Below are positions 41,433 to 52,037 of a stretch of 64,000 nucleotides of DNA, one piece after another. The DNA comes from Schistocerca nitens (lineage: Eukaryota > Arthropoda > Insecta > Orthoptera > Acrididae). A model generated the notes under the pieces. It was given only the letters and a program-made list of their open reading frames with translations, searched no databases and was not told the origin of the DNA. The stretch covers positions 81,283,387 to 81,347,386 of the forward strand of contig NC_064622.1 in NCBI RefSeq assembly GCF_023898315.1, read 5' to 3'. The translations under genes were made by a program, and so were the position numbers. Numbering within the stretch: position 1 is the stretch's first letter; each line of letters opens with the position of its first letter.

Positions 41433-41830
41433 GTTACTGATGTTTTATTTAATCTCTGGTATTTTGGTTATCCATTATTCCGATAAAAATCTTCAATAAT
41501 TTTTTTAAAACTGTATATGCTTTTAAACGGTTTGTAAGTTAGTATATCGTCGGATAACCTTTAGTGTGTAAGTATAGTTGAAATTCCTCGAAAAAATTTA
41601 TAATTGGACCTTTTGCGATTTTGTACAGGATTTGTAGTGCGTTTTCAATGTTGTCAACTTCGTGTTTTCCATTTTTGAGGCGTGTAATGAAGGTGGATTG
41701 GTTGTTATTTGTTTCTCTCGAGTGTTCTTTGAATCCGACGATAAAATGTGTTCCCGCCTGACCCATATAAAATTTTTTGCAGTTATTGCCGTTAATTTTG
41801 TAACTTTCAGTCTTTCGGCAGTGTAGGTTT
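41433..41830 (-). pseudogene. Penelope-like element, GIY-YIG endonuclease fragment
   Basis: Minus-strand pieces read YKINGNNCKKFYMGQAGTHF (in two frames), then VGFKEHSRETNN and, at the end, IINFFEEFQLYLHTKG. This layout (YKI, C..C, KFYIGQTGR, KEH, LEE) is the GIY-YIG nuclease domain at the C-terminus of Penelope-like retroelements. The reverse transcriptase part is missing or unrecognisable. The Copia element inserted into or beside its 3' side. Confidence 0.65.
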
Positions 41831-42270
41831 CCCTGAACGTAGTGTTGCGATAGTATTATTAGTTGTCATGAAGGCTGATTTTATGTTAATATTTTTTGTA
41901 GCTCATTTATTTTATCAGATAGTTTTCCCACATACTGTAGTTTATTGGTATGTATTTTGGAGGAATTTGAAATATAAATACACTCCAAAGATTATCTCGA
42001 CAATATACTAAATGAACAATAAAGCCGAAATAAGCTTACACACAAAAATAAATATTATGTAAACATAAATATATATAAAGTATCAAGCAGCATACTATCT
42101 ACTAATTGTCTGCATTATTGAAGAAGATGTTACATATCGAGTGGTAGACACACGGAGTAAATGTCTCTTTGACAATGCAGTTGTAATATCATTGAAGAAG
42201 TTGAAGCGAAAAACAAAATAAATAGACGAAGAACAGACCAGAAAAAGTTTACGTAAAAAACGCAAAACCC
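41831..42270. other. AT-rich unassigned sequence
   Basis: No feature was seen apart from AT-richness between the Penelope fragment and the simple repeats. Confidence 0.4.
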
Positions 42271-42309
42271 CGAATAACAGTTTTATCTCTCTCTCTCTGT
42301 CTCTGTCTT

Positions 42310-42351
<42 letters not shown>

Positions 42352-42374
42352 GTGTGTCTGTGTGTGTGTCTGGT

Positions 42375-42423
<49 letters not shown>
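42271..42423. repeat. Compound microsatellite
   Basis: Successive blocks of CT, CTGT, CT, GT/TG and AG repeats end in a run of G at about 42414-42423. The purine/pyrimidine asymmetry switches strand near 42391. Confidence 0.95.
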
Positions 42424-42424
<1 letters not shown>

Positions 42425-42465
42425 AGGATGAGGTAAAAGGGAGGAGGACAACAGCTGCAAAATTT

Positions 42466-42530
42466 GGAAATTTGTGGTAAGAGCCTATGGGACCAAACTG
42501 CTGAGGTCGTCGGTCTCTACAGAAGCAAAC
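42466..42530 (-). repeat. SINE family B, tail fragment
   Basis: The plus strand reads GGAAATTTGTGGTAAGAGCC, GGGACCAAACTGCTGAGG, the inverse of the family-B 3' end seen at 49909-50120. The head is missing. Confidence 0.75.
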
Positions 42531-42986
42531 AATAACACTCACTCAACAGAAAAGAGGATGTACATAACGGTAAAGCAGCGTAATAACCTATACAAAAGTT
42601 TAAGTTAAATTAACAGAAGCGTACAGAAAAATAGCTTGAAGTATTGCATTTGGAATGTGATACAGGGACAGTAAAAGATAAATATATAGAATATGTAAAC
42701 AATACAGCAAAATACACAAATACAGGAAGAAATGGAGGCATAGAATGGAACAGACAGTGTGAGAATAGATGGAGAAATGTGAGGGTATGTTCTGAGCTGC
42801 GTTTGACCAATATATTAAATCGGGACTGTGAACAAGATGTTTACTGATTTTCAGAGCTTCCAGCAGACTAATTTTTTTGGCTTTTGCATGTTAAGCGGAG
42901 GACCTGAGACAGTGGCTGGTAGCTGTGGTACACGCTCAGCAGATGTGGAGACATAGCTCTGCGACCTCCAGCTGCGTTCATTCAGC

Positions 42987-43085
42987 CAACCTAGTTGTTA
43001 CGTCTCTGCCTGAGTAACCAATGTAAAACTTATCACAATCGGGACAAGTGATTTTGTATATTGCACTGTTCCCAAGTAGTCGCGT
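42987..43085 (-). pseudogene. Penelope-like GIY-YIG fragment
   Basis: The minus-strand peptide has SAIYKITCPDCDKFYIGYSG followed by RDVTTRLAE, the core GIY-YIG motif with the Cys pair and the catalytic Arg. It is only about 33 residues long and ends where the CR1-like 3' tail begins at 43097. Confidence 0.75.
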
Positions 43086-43579
43086 TATATCATTGCTGTT
43101 ACATCTACATCTGCATCTACATACGTACACCGCAATCCACCTTACGGTGTGTGGCGGAGGATATGTTGTACCATTACTAGTCATTTCCTTTACTGTTCCA
43201 CTCAGAGCGAGGGGAAAACGACTATCTATATTCTTCCATAAAAGCCATAATTTCCTTATCTAATGCATGTGCTTCTTACGTGAAATGTAAGTTGATGGCA
43301 GTAGGATCGTTCTGAAGTCAGCTTCAAAAAGAACGTTTCCTTCCCTCCAGAGATCCCTGTTTCAGTTCTCAAAGCACGTCCGTAGTACATGCATGTCGGT
43401 CGAGCCTACCGGTAACAAATATAACAGCCTGCCTCCGAATTGCTTCGATGTTTTCCTATATCCCACCTGGTGAGGATCCCGGACACTAGGGCAGTAACCC
43501 ACAATGGGTCGCTCTAATGTTCTATATGCGGTCTCCTTAAACAGATGAACCACACTTTCCTAAAATTCTCCCAATAAAC

Positions 43580-44919
43580 CGAAATCTGGCGATATACCAC
43601 CTGACTTTCGGAAAAATATCATCAACACAGTTCCGAAGACTGCAAGAGCTGACAAGTGCGAGAATTATCGCACAGTCTCCTTAACAGCTCATGCATCCAA
43701 GTTGCTGACATGAATAATATACAGAAGAACCGAGGATGTGCTAGATGACGATCAGTTTGGCTTTAGAAACGGTAAAGGCAAAAGAGAGGCAATTCTGACG
43801 TTGCGGTTGATAACGGAAGGAAGACTAAAGAAAAATCAAGACACGTTCATAGGATTTGTCGACCTGAAAATAGCTTTCGACAATGTAAAATGGTACAAAA
43901 TGTTCGAAATTCTGAGAAAAATAGGCATAGACGGGTAATATACAGTATGTACAAGATCCAAGAGGAGTAATAAGAGTGGACGACCAAGAACGAAGTGCTC
44001 CGATTAAAAAGGGTGTAAGACAGGGAGGGATGTAGTCAGTCACCCCTACTGTTCCGTCTGTACATGGAAGAAGCAATGATGGAAATCAAATAAAGATTCA
44101 AGGTGAAAGAATAGCAATATACAATTCGCTGATGATATTGCTGTCCTGAGTGAAAGTGAAGAAGAATTAGATCATCTGCTGAACGGAATGTACAATCTAA
44201 TGAGTACAGAATATGTATTGAGAGTAAATCGAAGAAAGACGAAAGTAATGAGAAGCAGCAGAAATGAGAACAGCGACAAACTTAACATCTTGATTGATGG
44301 TCACGAAGTAGATGAAGTTAAGCAATTCAACTACCTATGCAGTAAAATAACCAATGACGGACGGAGCAAGGAGGACACCAAAAGCTGACTAGCGTTGCCA
44401 AAAAGGGCATTCCTGGCCAAGAGAAGTCTACTAGTATCAAACATAGGCCTTAATTTGAGGAAGAAATTTCTGAGAACGTACATCTGGAGTACAGGAATGT
44501 ATGGTAGTGAAACAAGGACTGTGGGGAAACCAGAACAGAAGAGAATCGTAGCATTTGAGATGTGGTACTACAGACGAATGTTGAAAATTAGGTCAACTGA
44601 TAAGGTAAGGAATGAGGGGGTTCTGCGTGGACTCAGAGAGGAAAGGAATATGTGGAAAACACTGATAAGGATAGGACATCTGTTAAGACGTGAGGGAATG
44701 ACTTCCATGGTACTAGATGAAAGTGTAGAGGGCAAAAACTGCAGAGGAAGAAAGAGATTAGAATACATCCAGCAAATAATTGAGGACGTAAATTGTTGCA
44801 TGTGGTACTCTGAGATAAAGAGGTTAGCACAGGAGAGGAATTTGTAGCGGGCAGCATCAAACCTGTCAGGAGACTGACGAACCACTAGAAAAAAAAAAAA
44901 AAAAAAAAAAAAAATCGAA
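43580..44919 (+). pseudogene. RTE-type LINE (family B), 5'-truncated, poly(A) tail
   Basis: Plus-strand pieces show the RTE reverse transcriptase: DDQFGFRNGKGKREAILTLR, FIGFVDLKIAFDNVKW (43738-43938), FNYLCSKITNDGRSKEDT (44320-44385), then the C-terminal part KRAFLAKRSLLVSNIGLNLR, YGSETRTVGKPEQKRI and EMWYYRRMLKIRS (44395-44847). The frame is broken at least three times. It ends in 26 A residues at 44889-44914. CGAA at 43580-43583 and 44916-44919 may be the short duplication. It lies inside the CR1-like LINE. Confidence 0.8.
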
Positions 44920-45923
44920 GTCAACAACCCGCATTCCCCATTACAATCTTTCAATCTTTACATGCTCGTTCCCATTCATATCGCTCTGCAGCGTTACACA
45001 CAGATATTTAATCGGCATGACTTTGTCAAGTAGCACGCTGCTAGTGCTGTATTCGAATATTACGGGATTTTTTTTCATACTCATTTGTATTAACTTACTT
45101 TTTCTGCATTTAGAACTAGCTACGATTCATCACACCAATTACAATTTTTGTCTGTCATCTTGTATCCTACAAAAGCCTCTCATGTTCGCCTGGGGCGCCG
45201 ACTTATAAAAAAATATTGGAGGGACCCAGACTGGGGGTCTTGCCCCGGGAAATTTTCTAAATTTTGGATGAAAATAGTGAGTTTTCAAGTTTTTTTAAGC
45301 ATTTTAGTCATATGATCAACACTAGAACCCCGAAAACTGGGCTCTCGATAACTCGACACTCTGGCAAAATTGACAAGCCGGACACATTTTTTGGCTTTGA
45401 AAAAAAAACATAAATACGCACGGTGTTTTCGTAAATAGCTAATTTAATTTACAGTAATAATCATGCTTATAGACGATTACAGAGCAGTGAATATATAGCT
45501 CTGAAAAGTCTGAAATTATATTTAAATAAATCCTAAACTATCATTAAAAGAATAAAACATAAAATATTGCTACCGCTCAGTAATAGCACTTTGATTAATA
45601 AGTGAAATAGCTAATTTAAGCTTAGCCTACTTTGAATAAGGCTCAGGGTTCATTAAATAAAAACAATATCTCAAAGTTAATGCTTTAATACAGTTAATAA
45701 AGTTAATACAGTATGCTCAATACTTTCAGGCAAAAAGTATGTATGCCCCAAAAATATTTAAGTATTTGATAATAACTAATACAGTACTATAGTAATATTG
45801 TAATAAGGTACTAAACTAGTACTATTAGTTCGAAACTGAAACTTTAACATTATGTATTTAATTCTCTGTTTTATAAAGATTTTTAATATTGCTCTAAATG
45901 CCATTATTAGGGATAGAGTGTCT

Positions 45924-47731
45924 TTAGAAAGGTGCAAATGTCGGCCGTCTGACTCGATTACCGAATATGAAGTCGTTTATGACTGGTCGGATATCCAATT
46001 CATCCAAAACATCTCGGTGGGCATGAAGAACAGCCAAGTTATTCAATCGCTTCTGTTCTATTGTTGATCGGAGATATGACTTCAGAGGTCTAAGGGTGCT
46101 AAATGACAGTTCTGTTGTTGGTGTCGTGATTGGAACTACTTGGAGAAACTTAATGCACTTCACTACTTCACATAACATTTCTCCAACTGCAGGCTCTTGT
46201 GTATTGTACTTTCTTACACCTCGTATGTTTTCTTAAGACCAGTTGTTTATTATTAGCGATATCGGCCAACATATTCAAGTGTAAGCGCAGTCTCTCAATC
46301 TCTAAGTCATTTTTGAAAAACTCCGTTGATTTTTCCAAATTTGTTTCACCTCTGTTCACCAAAAGCAAGCACTCTTGTTTAACTGCAATACCCTGCGTGA
46401 GTCCAGTTGAAGCAAACCGCTCAGTAAGCACCGTTTCACAGACTTCAATGTAAATAGCTTTGTAGTATTCCTTTGGGGTTTTGAAAGTGTGCGGTGAGCT
46501 GGCTTCGTTTCTTTCATACTTCTTTGGTATACTTCGATTCCGAGGAAGCGAAGGATCATCAACTTGCGACGGTTTTTCTTTTAAACACAGTTCCCAAAAG
46601 TGTTCAAAACTATCAAGCCTTCCACTCAACATACAAATCTAGCCCTCATACATTTTTTCCAGATCAGCAACACTTAGATGAGGACATTGAATTTTTTCTG
46701 TGACATTCTCTTCTGGGTTCATTGCATGGCAATAAAGACGTAAAAATAAATGTCTTGAATTGTAGCATTGACTCAAGGTAGCCTGCACATTTGTAACCTG
46801 CCTATGTTTTGTCCTCTGCAGATTTTGCTTCAACTGGCTGTAAGCACTATGGGACTTAACATCTGAAGTCATCAGTACCCTAGACTTAGAACTACTTAAA
46901 CCTAACTAACCTAAGGACATCACCCACATCCATGCCCGAGGCAGGATTCGAACCTGCAACCGTAGCAGCTTCGTGGTTCCGGACTGAAGCGCCTAGAACC
47001 GCTCGGCCACAGCAGTCCCCTGCAGAAAATGTTTCAAAAAACTCTAGAAGTTCTTCAACGTTTTTCAATATTCTCAACTCGCATAGTCCATCGAGTCGGG
47101 CAAAGGGGTCGTAGACCAGCTCGGTCGTTGGCGCTCTCACAGTGTATGCTTCTGAAAAGACCAATCCTACTGTTGGATTCCCTGACGATGTTTATTAAGT
47201 CCTTGGCTAAAGCTGTAATATCCCTCATAGATATAAGATGGCGGAGACTGTCTACAACTGCCACGTCTAAAGTGTGAGCAGTGCAGTGCACATAACATCC
47301 TTTTGGTTGTATATCCAAACTAACATTTTTAGTCCTTTGAACTTATCCCTCATATTCGAGGCACCATCGTAGTAGTGTACTCTTAAGTTATGCATTGACA
47401 AATCAAGACCAGCAAGAACGTCTTTTAAAATACTAAACAGAGTTTGTGATTCAGTGTTGGGGGTCTCGTATAAGCCAATAATGATTTCATTGATGAAATC
47501 GCCAGTACGAATGCAAAATGACACTTGTTCGTGAATCGAAGAATCACTTGTTTCGTCAACCATAACAGAAAAATGTTCAGTCTTCTTGACTGAAGCCAAT
47601 ACCTTTCTCAACACAGGCTTTCCTAGTGGATCAATGATCTCGTTTGGAATATCGTGGGACTTCCACTTATGCCCCAAACGCCCTAACAAATCTTTAAACT
47701 CAGGTATGTCATTCTTTCGGAGTTCCAACAA
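45924..47731 (-). pseudogene. hAT transposase (ZMYM1/DUF4371-like), broken, with SINE
   Basis: The N-terminal piece (47731-47267) has HFSVMVDETSDSSIHEQVSF with the first catalytic Asp and VHYYDGASNMRDKFKG with the second. The next (47318-47055) has YVHCTAHTLDVAVVDSLRHL and RPLCPTRWTMRVENIEK. After the SINE come 46872-46639 and 46632-46168. The C-terminal hAT dimerisation part (46178-45924) carries TPTTELSFSTLRPLKSYLRS. The upstream region (about 48200-47740) is poorly preserved. The domain order is that of hAT proteins related to ZMYM1-like genes. Frameshifts, a stop and a SINE make it inactive. Confidence 0.85.
46828..47020 (-). repeat. SINE family A nested in the hAT element
   Basis: The plus strand reads CTGTAAGCACTATGGGACTT at the left and CGCTCGGCCACAGCAGTCCC at the right, with the usual B box GGATTCGAACC between. 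CCTCTGCAGATTTTG (46813-46827) and CCCCTGCAGAAAATG (47017-47031) may be a diverged duplication. Confidence 0.85.
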
Positions 47732-48791
47732 TTGAAAAAAAATGAGTTGTCATCTTCGTGTACTCTAATTGCTAGTCCTTCTCAGCATAGAAATTGCATG
47801 GTAGTAAAAATTGTCGCAAGAGCTAAACGGCCTTTCTTCATATCAAGACATAATTTTTCCAAAGCCGTTTTCCAGTAAGAAAACCTTACAGAAGTAAATG
47901 CGTCTACTTTTTTGAAGAAAATTGTACTAGATTTTTAGCATCTGCCTCTTTGTAGGTTTTGCAAAAAACTTTTTAGGTAGATGCTTCATATTCTAGTCGT
48001 GTATATTTGATCAACCATGACTTCTGAAATGATCTTCACTCACCAGATTGTGCAGGTTTCGGCTGTGAACGGTTCTCGCCTAAAGACGACGAAGCATTTG
48101 ACGACACAATAATTGTTGGAGGTTGACTTGCAGTATCATCAACTTCCAAGCGCGCCTTTTCAGTAACAAATTTATCCATTGCAAACTTAATTCGCAATAC
48201 ACTAAGAGACTAGAGTAAACGAATAAAATATAGTCATATAAAACAGTCCACTAAAGTCAGAACACTAAACACATCTGCAGCATGCACTGAACGAAACTAT
48301 CCACACTGAATAACTGCGCCAGCAGGGCAGGTTTCATATAGCGTGGCGTCGTAATGTCTCGAAGCGTCAAGGCGACACAAGGCAGAGGGTTCCAGGCGCT
48401 TCTGCTCCAGTCCTTTTGATGTCGCCGCGGCCGCAGCGCTGGCCCGCCGGCGCCAGACTTTACCCGAAGGTTCACGCACCGGGACAAACTCTAAGTTTGC
48501 CCGCAGCACCGTAACACTATCATGATTCACACCTCTCGTTTTCAGTTAACCTGCTTATTACCGTAATAATTATTTGTTTTAACTCATTACTGAATGTATT
48601 TTAAAACTATCGGCAAACAAGGCAAATAAAAAATTCCAACATTATTTTGTGATTTTACAAAGCGTAATATAAGTAATAATCTTCTTAAAATATTGGTGGC
48701 CACCAACCCCCCCCCCCCCCCCCCCCAACGTATTTTTGAGGGGGCTCGGGCCCCCTCAGGCCCCATAGAGTCGGCGCATGTGATGTTCGCC

Positions 48792-49400
48792 ACCTTCCCG
48801 TGATCCACAGAGTCGTCAGGAAACAACTGCAGACTGCAGTTCTTCCTGTCCGTCAGATCATTTACGCATATAGAGAATAATAGCACCCCTATCAAACTTC
48901 ACTGGGGATCTCCCGAGGATATCCTCGTTTCTGAAGAACACTCACCGTCTACGTTCCATTAGACTGCTTAAGAAGTCTTCGAGCCACTCACATATCTGGG
49001 AACCTAATCCGTATGTTCGTTCCTTTGTTGACAACCTGCAGTGGGACACCGTGTTAAACTCTTTCCGGAAATCTAGCGTTATGGAATCTGCCTATTGCCA
49101 TTCATCCATAGATCACAGGATATGGTATAAGAAAAGGGCAAGCTGAGCTCCGCGCGAGCTTTTGCTGTCTCAAGGGGCTTTATTATATTCGAATAGAAGA
49201 AACGTTCAAGGATTCCACAGCAAATCGATGTTAAGGATATTGGTCTGTAATTTTCCAGCTCAGTTCTTTTACCGTTCTTATATACGGGAGACACCTGTGC
49301 TTTTTTCCAGTCGCTGGGAACTTTGTTCTCGGCCGGAGGTACGCGATAAATGCAAAGTGGGTTAGTGACCAATGCCGTATTGTACTCTTGACCGAATTGG
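48792..49400 (-). pseudogene. CR1-like LINE reverse transcriptase, N-terminal and palm part
   Basis: This is the part of the second CR1-like LINE to the right of the hAT insertion. It holds the reverse transcriptase fingers (49372-49079) and palm (48895-48800) in order, with a catalytic block reading FPDD in place of FADD. The thumb resumes left of the hAT element at 45182. The upstream linker continues to about 50160 in low-quality frames. Confidence 0.75.
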
Positions 49401-49897
49401 GATCCATCCGGAATCTTTTTTAGTTTCTTCCCTATTGCAGGGATGATTATTACTATGTTCTCCGTACGGAAATCTGTGTGATATTCAAACGACAGTGTGC
49501 TTGTGCGCTGCAGCAGCGTAAACGATTTCTTAAACGAGAAATTAAAACTCCGACTTTCATTTTGCTACCCTCCTTTGCCACACCAAATTGATCAACGTGT
49601 GACTAGATAAAAGTCTACGACCTGCTTCGCTGTTTTACGTAGGACCGGGATTTTCCCTGGTACTCAACTAGATTCCTTGCTAAGATATAACAACTGGCTG
49701 TCCTGCTCTTTACTCCCCTTTAACGCTATGTCGTTTTTGAGTTGTTCAATGCAGTTCGCTTTGGTAAAACATTGCCCCCACATTTTTCTAAAACTTGCCA
49801 AGCACACTGTGCCACGCAGTGGCTGGCAAGGGTACTGAGCCCTGATGCCAGACTAATGACGATTACAAGGAAAGTACATAGTTACTTTTTACAGACG

Positions 49898-50131
49898 CAC
49901 GAATCTCTGCCGTTCGGGGTAGCCGAGCGGTCTGAGACATCTCGTCACGGTCCGCGGGCTTCCCCCGTCAGAGGTTCGAGTCCTCCCTCGGGCGTGGGTG
50001 TGTGTGTTGTCCAAAGCGTAAGTTAGTTTAAGTTAGATTAAATAGTGTGTAAGCTTAGGAACCGATGACCTAAGCAGTTTGGTCCCATAAGATCTTACCA
50101 CAAATTTACATTTTTTTTTACACGAATCTCT
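49898..50131 (+). repeat. SINE family B with perfect 11-bp target-site duplication
   Basis: The body spans 49909-50120 with head GGGGTAGCCGAGCGGTCTGA, B box GGTTCGAGTCC, the CCAAAGCGTAAGTTAG core and a T-run at the end. CACGAATCTCT flanks it at 49898-49908 and 50121-50131. It interrupts the CR1-like LINE. Confidence 0.92.
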
Positions 50132-50315
50132 ACTAACTTCTACCTGTGAAACTTCTTTATTTAAATGAGTGTGTCTGTACTTAAATTCCTGAATGACTGA
50201 GAAGATGAAACTTCTACGTTATTTGATTCTGAAATAGCTGAGTAAAACTGAACGTACTGAGACTACATTCTCTTTCCAGAATGAGATTTTCACTCTGCAG
50301 CGGAGTGTGCGCTGA

Positions 50316-50614
50316 TATGAAACTTCCTGGCAGATTAAAACTGTGTGCCCGACCGAGACTCGAACTCGGGACCTTTGCTTTTCGCGGGCAAGTGCTCTAC
50401 CTAGCAGAACTAGCACTCCTGAAACGTTCGCAGGAGAGCTTCTGTAAAGTTTGGAAGGTAGGAGACAAGATACTGGCAGAAGTAAAGCTGTGAGGACCGG
50501 GAGTGAGTCGTGCTTCGGTAGCTCAGATGATAGAGCACTCGCCCGCGAAAGGCAAAGGTCCCGAGTTCGAGTCTCGGTCGGGCACACAGTTTTAATCTGC
50601 CAGGAAGTTTCATA
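50316..50614. repeat. Palindromic element with tRNA-like arms
   Basis: The left arm (50316-50401) and right arm (50530-50614) are inverted copies. They match over the first 80 or so bases with about three differences, starting TATGAAACTTCCTGGCAG. Each arm contains a tRNA-like B box (GAGTTCGAGTCTC on the plus strand in the right arm) and an A-box-like GTAGCTCAGATGATAGAGC. The spacer is about 128 bp. See findings. Confidence 0.85.
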
Positions 50615-50639
50615 CATTCTCTTTACTTTTTCTTATCAT

Positions 50640-51335
50640 GTGAACATTGACCCACAATACTGTAGCGCAAAGCATTCTGAGTGCTCAAAAAAAAAATTAC
50701 AACCTGACTTCAAATAATTAATACAAAAGAAAGGCCTTTAATAAGAAGCAATACTGACAATAACCTATACATTTCATTAATCACTTACCTCACAAAAATC
50801 TTCATTACGCGAGCTACCGCCATACAGCGAGCTCCAATACTGCCAGCTAAATAAAAGATTCTAACTACTAAAGCCACTAACTACTAATAGGCATGTGGTT
50901 AGCAAAGGAAAGATTTTGTTGCAAACCAATAACGTATTTATTTACCTTAATAATGTGACATCCGATTCAAACACGAATATAAATCGTCACTGACATCTAG
51001 TACAAAGGTGTATAATCCTGAATAATATTCAGTCTCCAAGTCGAACATGTACAGATGGTTAGCCTACGCTAACACTTCGGACCTCTACCCTCCGTCAATG
51101 CTAACTTCTCACATCGAACATCCATCACTACTGGCTCTTCACCTCCAAGTGCCCAACAGTACTTCCATCACTGCTGGCGACTAACTTCCAACTACCCAAC
51201 ACTACTGGCGATTAACTTCCAACAACGAGTCCAACCAGCCACAGAGTCTCTTACAAAGAAAGCGCAGCCAGAGATCCAATGCAAAGCGCTACACAGCGCT
51301 GCTAACACAGAAGCAGCCCACTTACACCTGTCCTC
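50640..51335 (-). repeat. Dispersed repeat, same family as 10877-11112
   Basis: The right 240 bp match 10877-11112 in inverse orientation. The rest (50640-51090) is probably the continuation of the same element, by its composition and by recollection of a locust repeat that includes a TTACCTCACAAAAATCTTC stretch. No coding sequence is present. Confidence 0.55.
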
Positions 51336-51744
51336 ACTTTGGGCTGTCGTATTCCTCGAGTAGAAGGAAATTCTGTAGTTCCAGGGTTTCTGTGTTTTGG
51401 CTACACTCTGCTATACCTGCCCTAGGTATGGGACTTGACTTGAGTCCATGCAAACATTCAAAGCAACAGCAGATGTGGTATAGAAAAAGTAACAATATCT
51501 TGCTGATGTTTCTTCTCCAGTGTCAAAAGAAGATTTCAGAACTGAATATAGACATTATAAAATTTATTGCCTTATTACCTAGCGATGACTGATTACATCT
51601 TACAAAGGAATAAAAAATTTAAAATTGCACCCTCGTCTACGCTCCCTCTGCTGTTCCTAACAGTACTCCATCCCTCGTAACTCATTAATCTCTCGTATCT
51701 TGGTTAGCACCCTCCTTTAATGGAACGTCTTGTCCGACCACGAA
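51336..51744. other. Unassigned region
   Basis: The plus-strand stretch 51392-51592 has no recognisable motif. No repeat ends were seen. Confidence 0.4.
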
Positions 51745-51900
51745 TACACATGGTGGGTCAAAAAAATTGGTCCCGAGTATATTTCATGCACTTTAAAATA
51801 AGCAGCCTGACATACATCATCCTTTCCGGTTGCGGATAACGAAAGTTTGGTTGCCTGTCTTAATGTGTGAAAGGACCAATTTCAATTGACCCACCCTGTA
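51745..51900. mobile_element. Mariner-type MITE
   Basis: The body spans 51747-51898 (152 bp). Left CACATGGTGGGTCA...ATTGGTCC and right (minus strand) CAGGGTGGGTCA...ATTGGTCC form inverted repeats of about 26 bp. TA flanks both sides (51745-51746, 51899-51900). No coding potential. Confidence 0.8.
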
Positions 51901-52037
51901 GTGTTCTAATTCGTGACACTTCCATAAACACAGAAAGCAATGAACTGCCCACTAAGAGTCAGCAGCCGATATACGCTGGGAACTGCAATGCAAAAGGATT
52001 TGCTCAAATTACCTCGTATTATTTCGCAGACTTTGCT

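Larger units (their letters stand above)
45183..48791 (-). mobile_element. hAT DNA transposon nested in the CR1-like LINE
   Basis: The 8-bp sequence TGTTCGCC flanks it (45183-45190, 48784-48791). The ends share the inverted motif GCGCCGACT: GGGGCGCCGACTTATA on the left, and on the minus strand ATGCGCCGACTCTATGG on the right. The minus strand carries a broken hAT transposase. The poly-C run at 48707-48726 and the G/C-rich end region lie inside the right end. Length is about 3.6 kb, including a 0.2-kb SINE. Confidence 0.8.
43097..50160 (-). mobile_element. CR1-like LINE (second family), split by three insertions
   Basis: Parts of one minus-strand LINE are spread in order. The fingers (VPSDWKKAQVSPVYKNGK, YRPISLTSICCGILERF) lie at 49372-49079. 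The palm (IGVLLFSICVNDL, LQLFPDDS) lies near 48895-48800. The thumb (KNPVIFEYSTSSVLLDKVMP, KYLCVTLQSDMNGNEHV) is at 45182-44915. The C-terminal connection (FKETAYRTLERPIVGYC) is at 43553-43440. The 3' tail is ACATCTACATCTGCATCTAC at 43097. The gaps are an hAT element, an RTE LINE and a SINE. Sequence 49400-50160 continues the upstream part around the SINE. The catalytic motif is altered (FPDD), and the frame is broken in many places. Confidence 0.75.

Noticed and set aside
42095-42542. Open stretches across the microsatellite
   Set aside because: The peptides are translations of CT, GT and AG repeats.
48707-48726. Poly-C run as a regulatory or quadruplex element
   Set aside because: It lies within the right end of the hAT element; run length may be unreliable in the assembly.
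50520-50585. Possible functional tRNA gene
   Set aside because: A and B boxes are readable, but the cloverleaf is part of a palindromic repeat, the anticodon loop is not clean and the mirrored copy lies 130 bp away.
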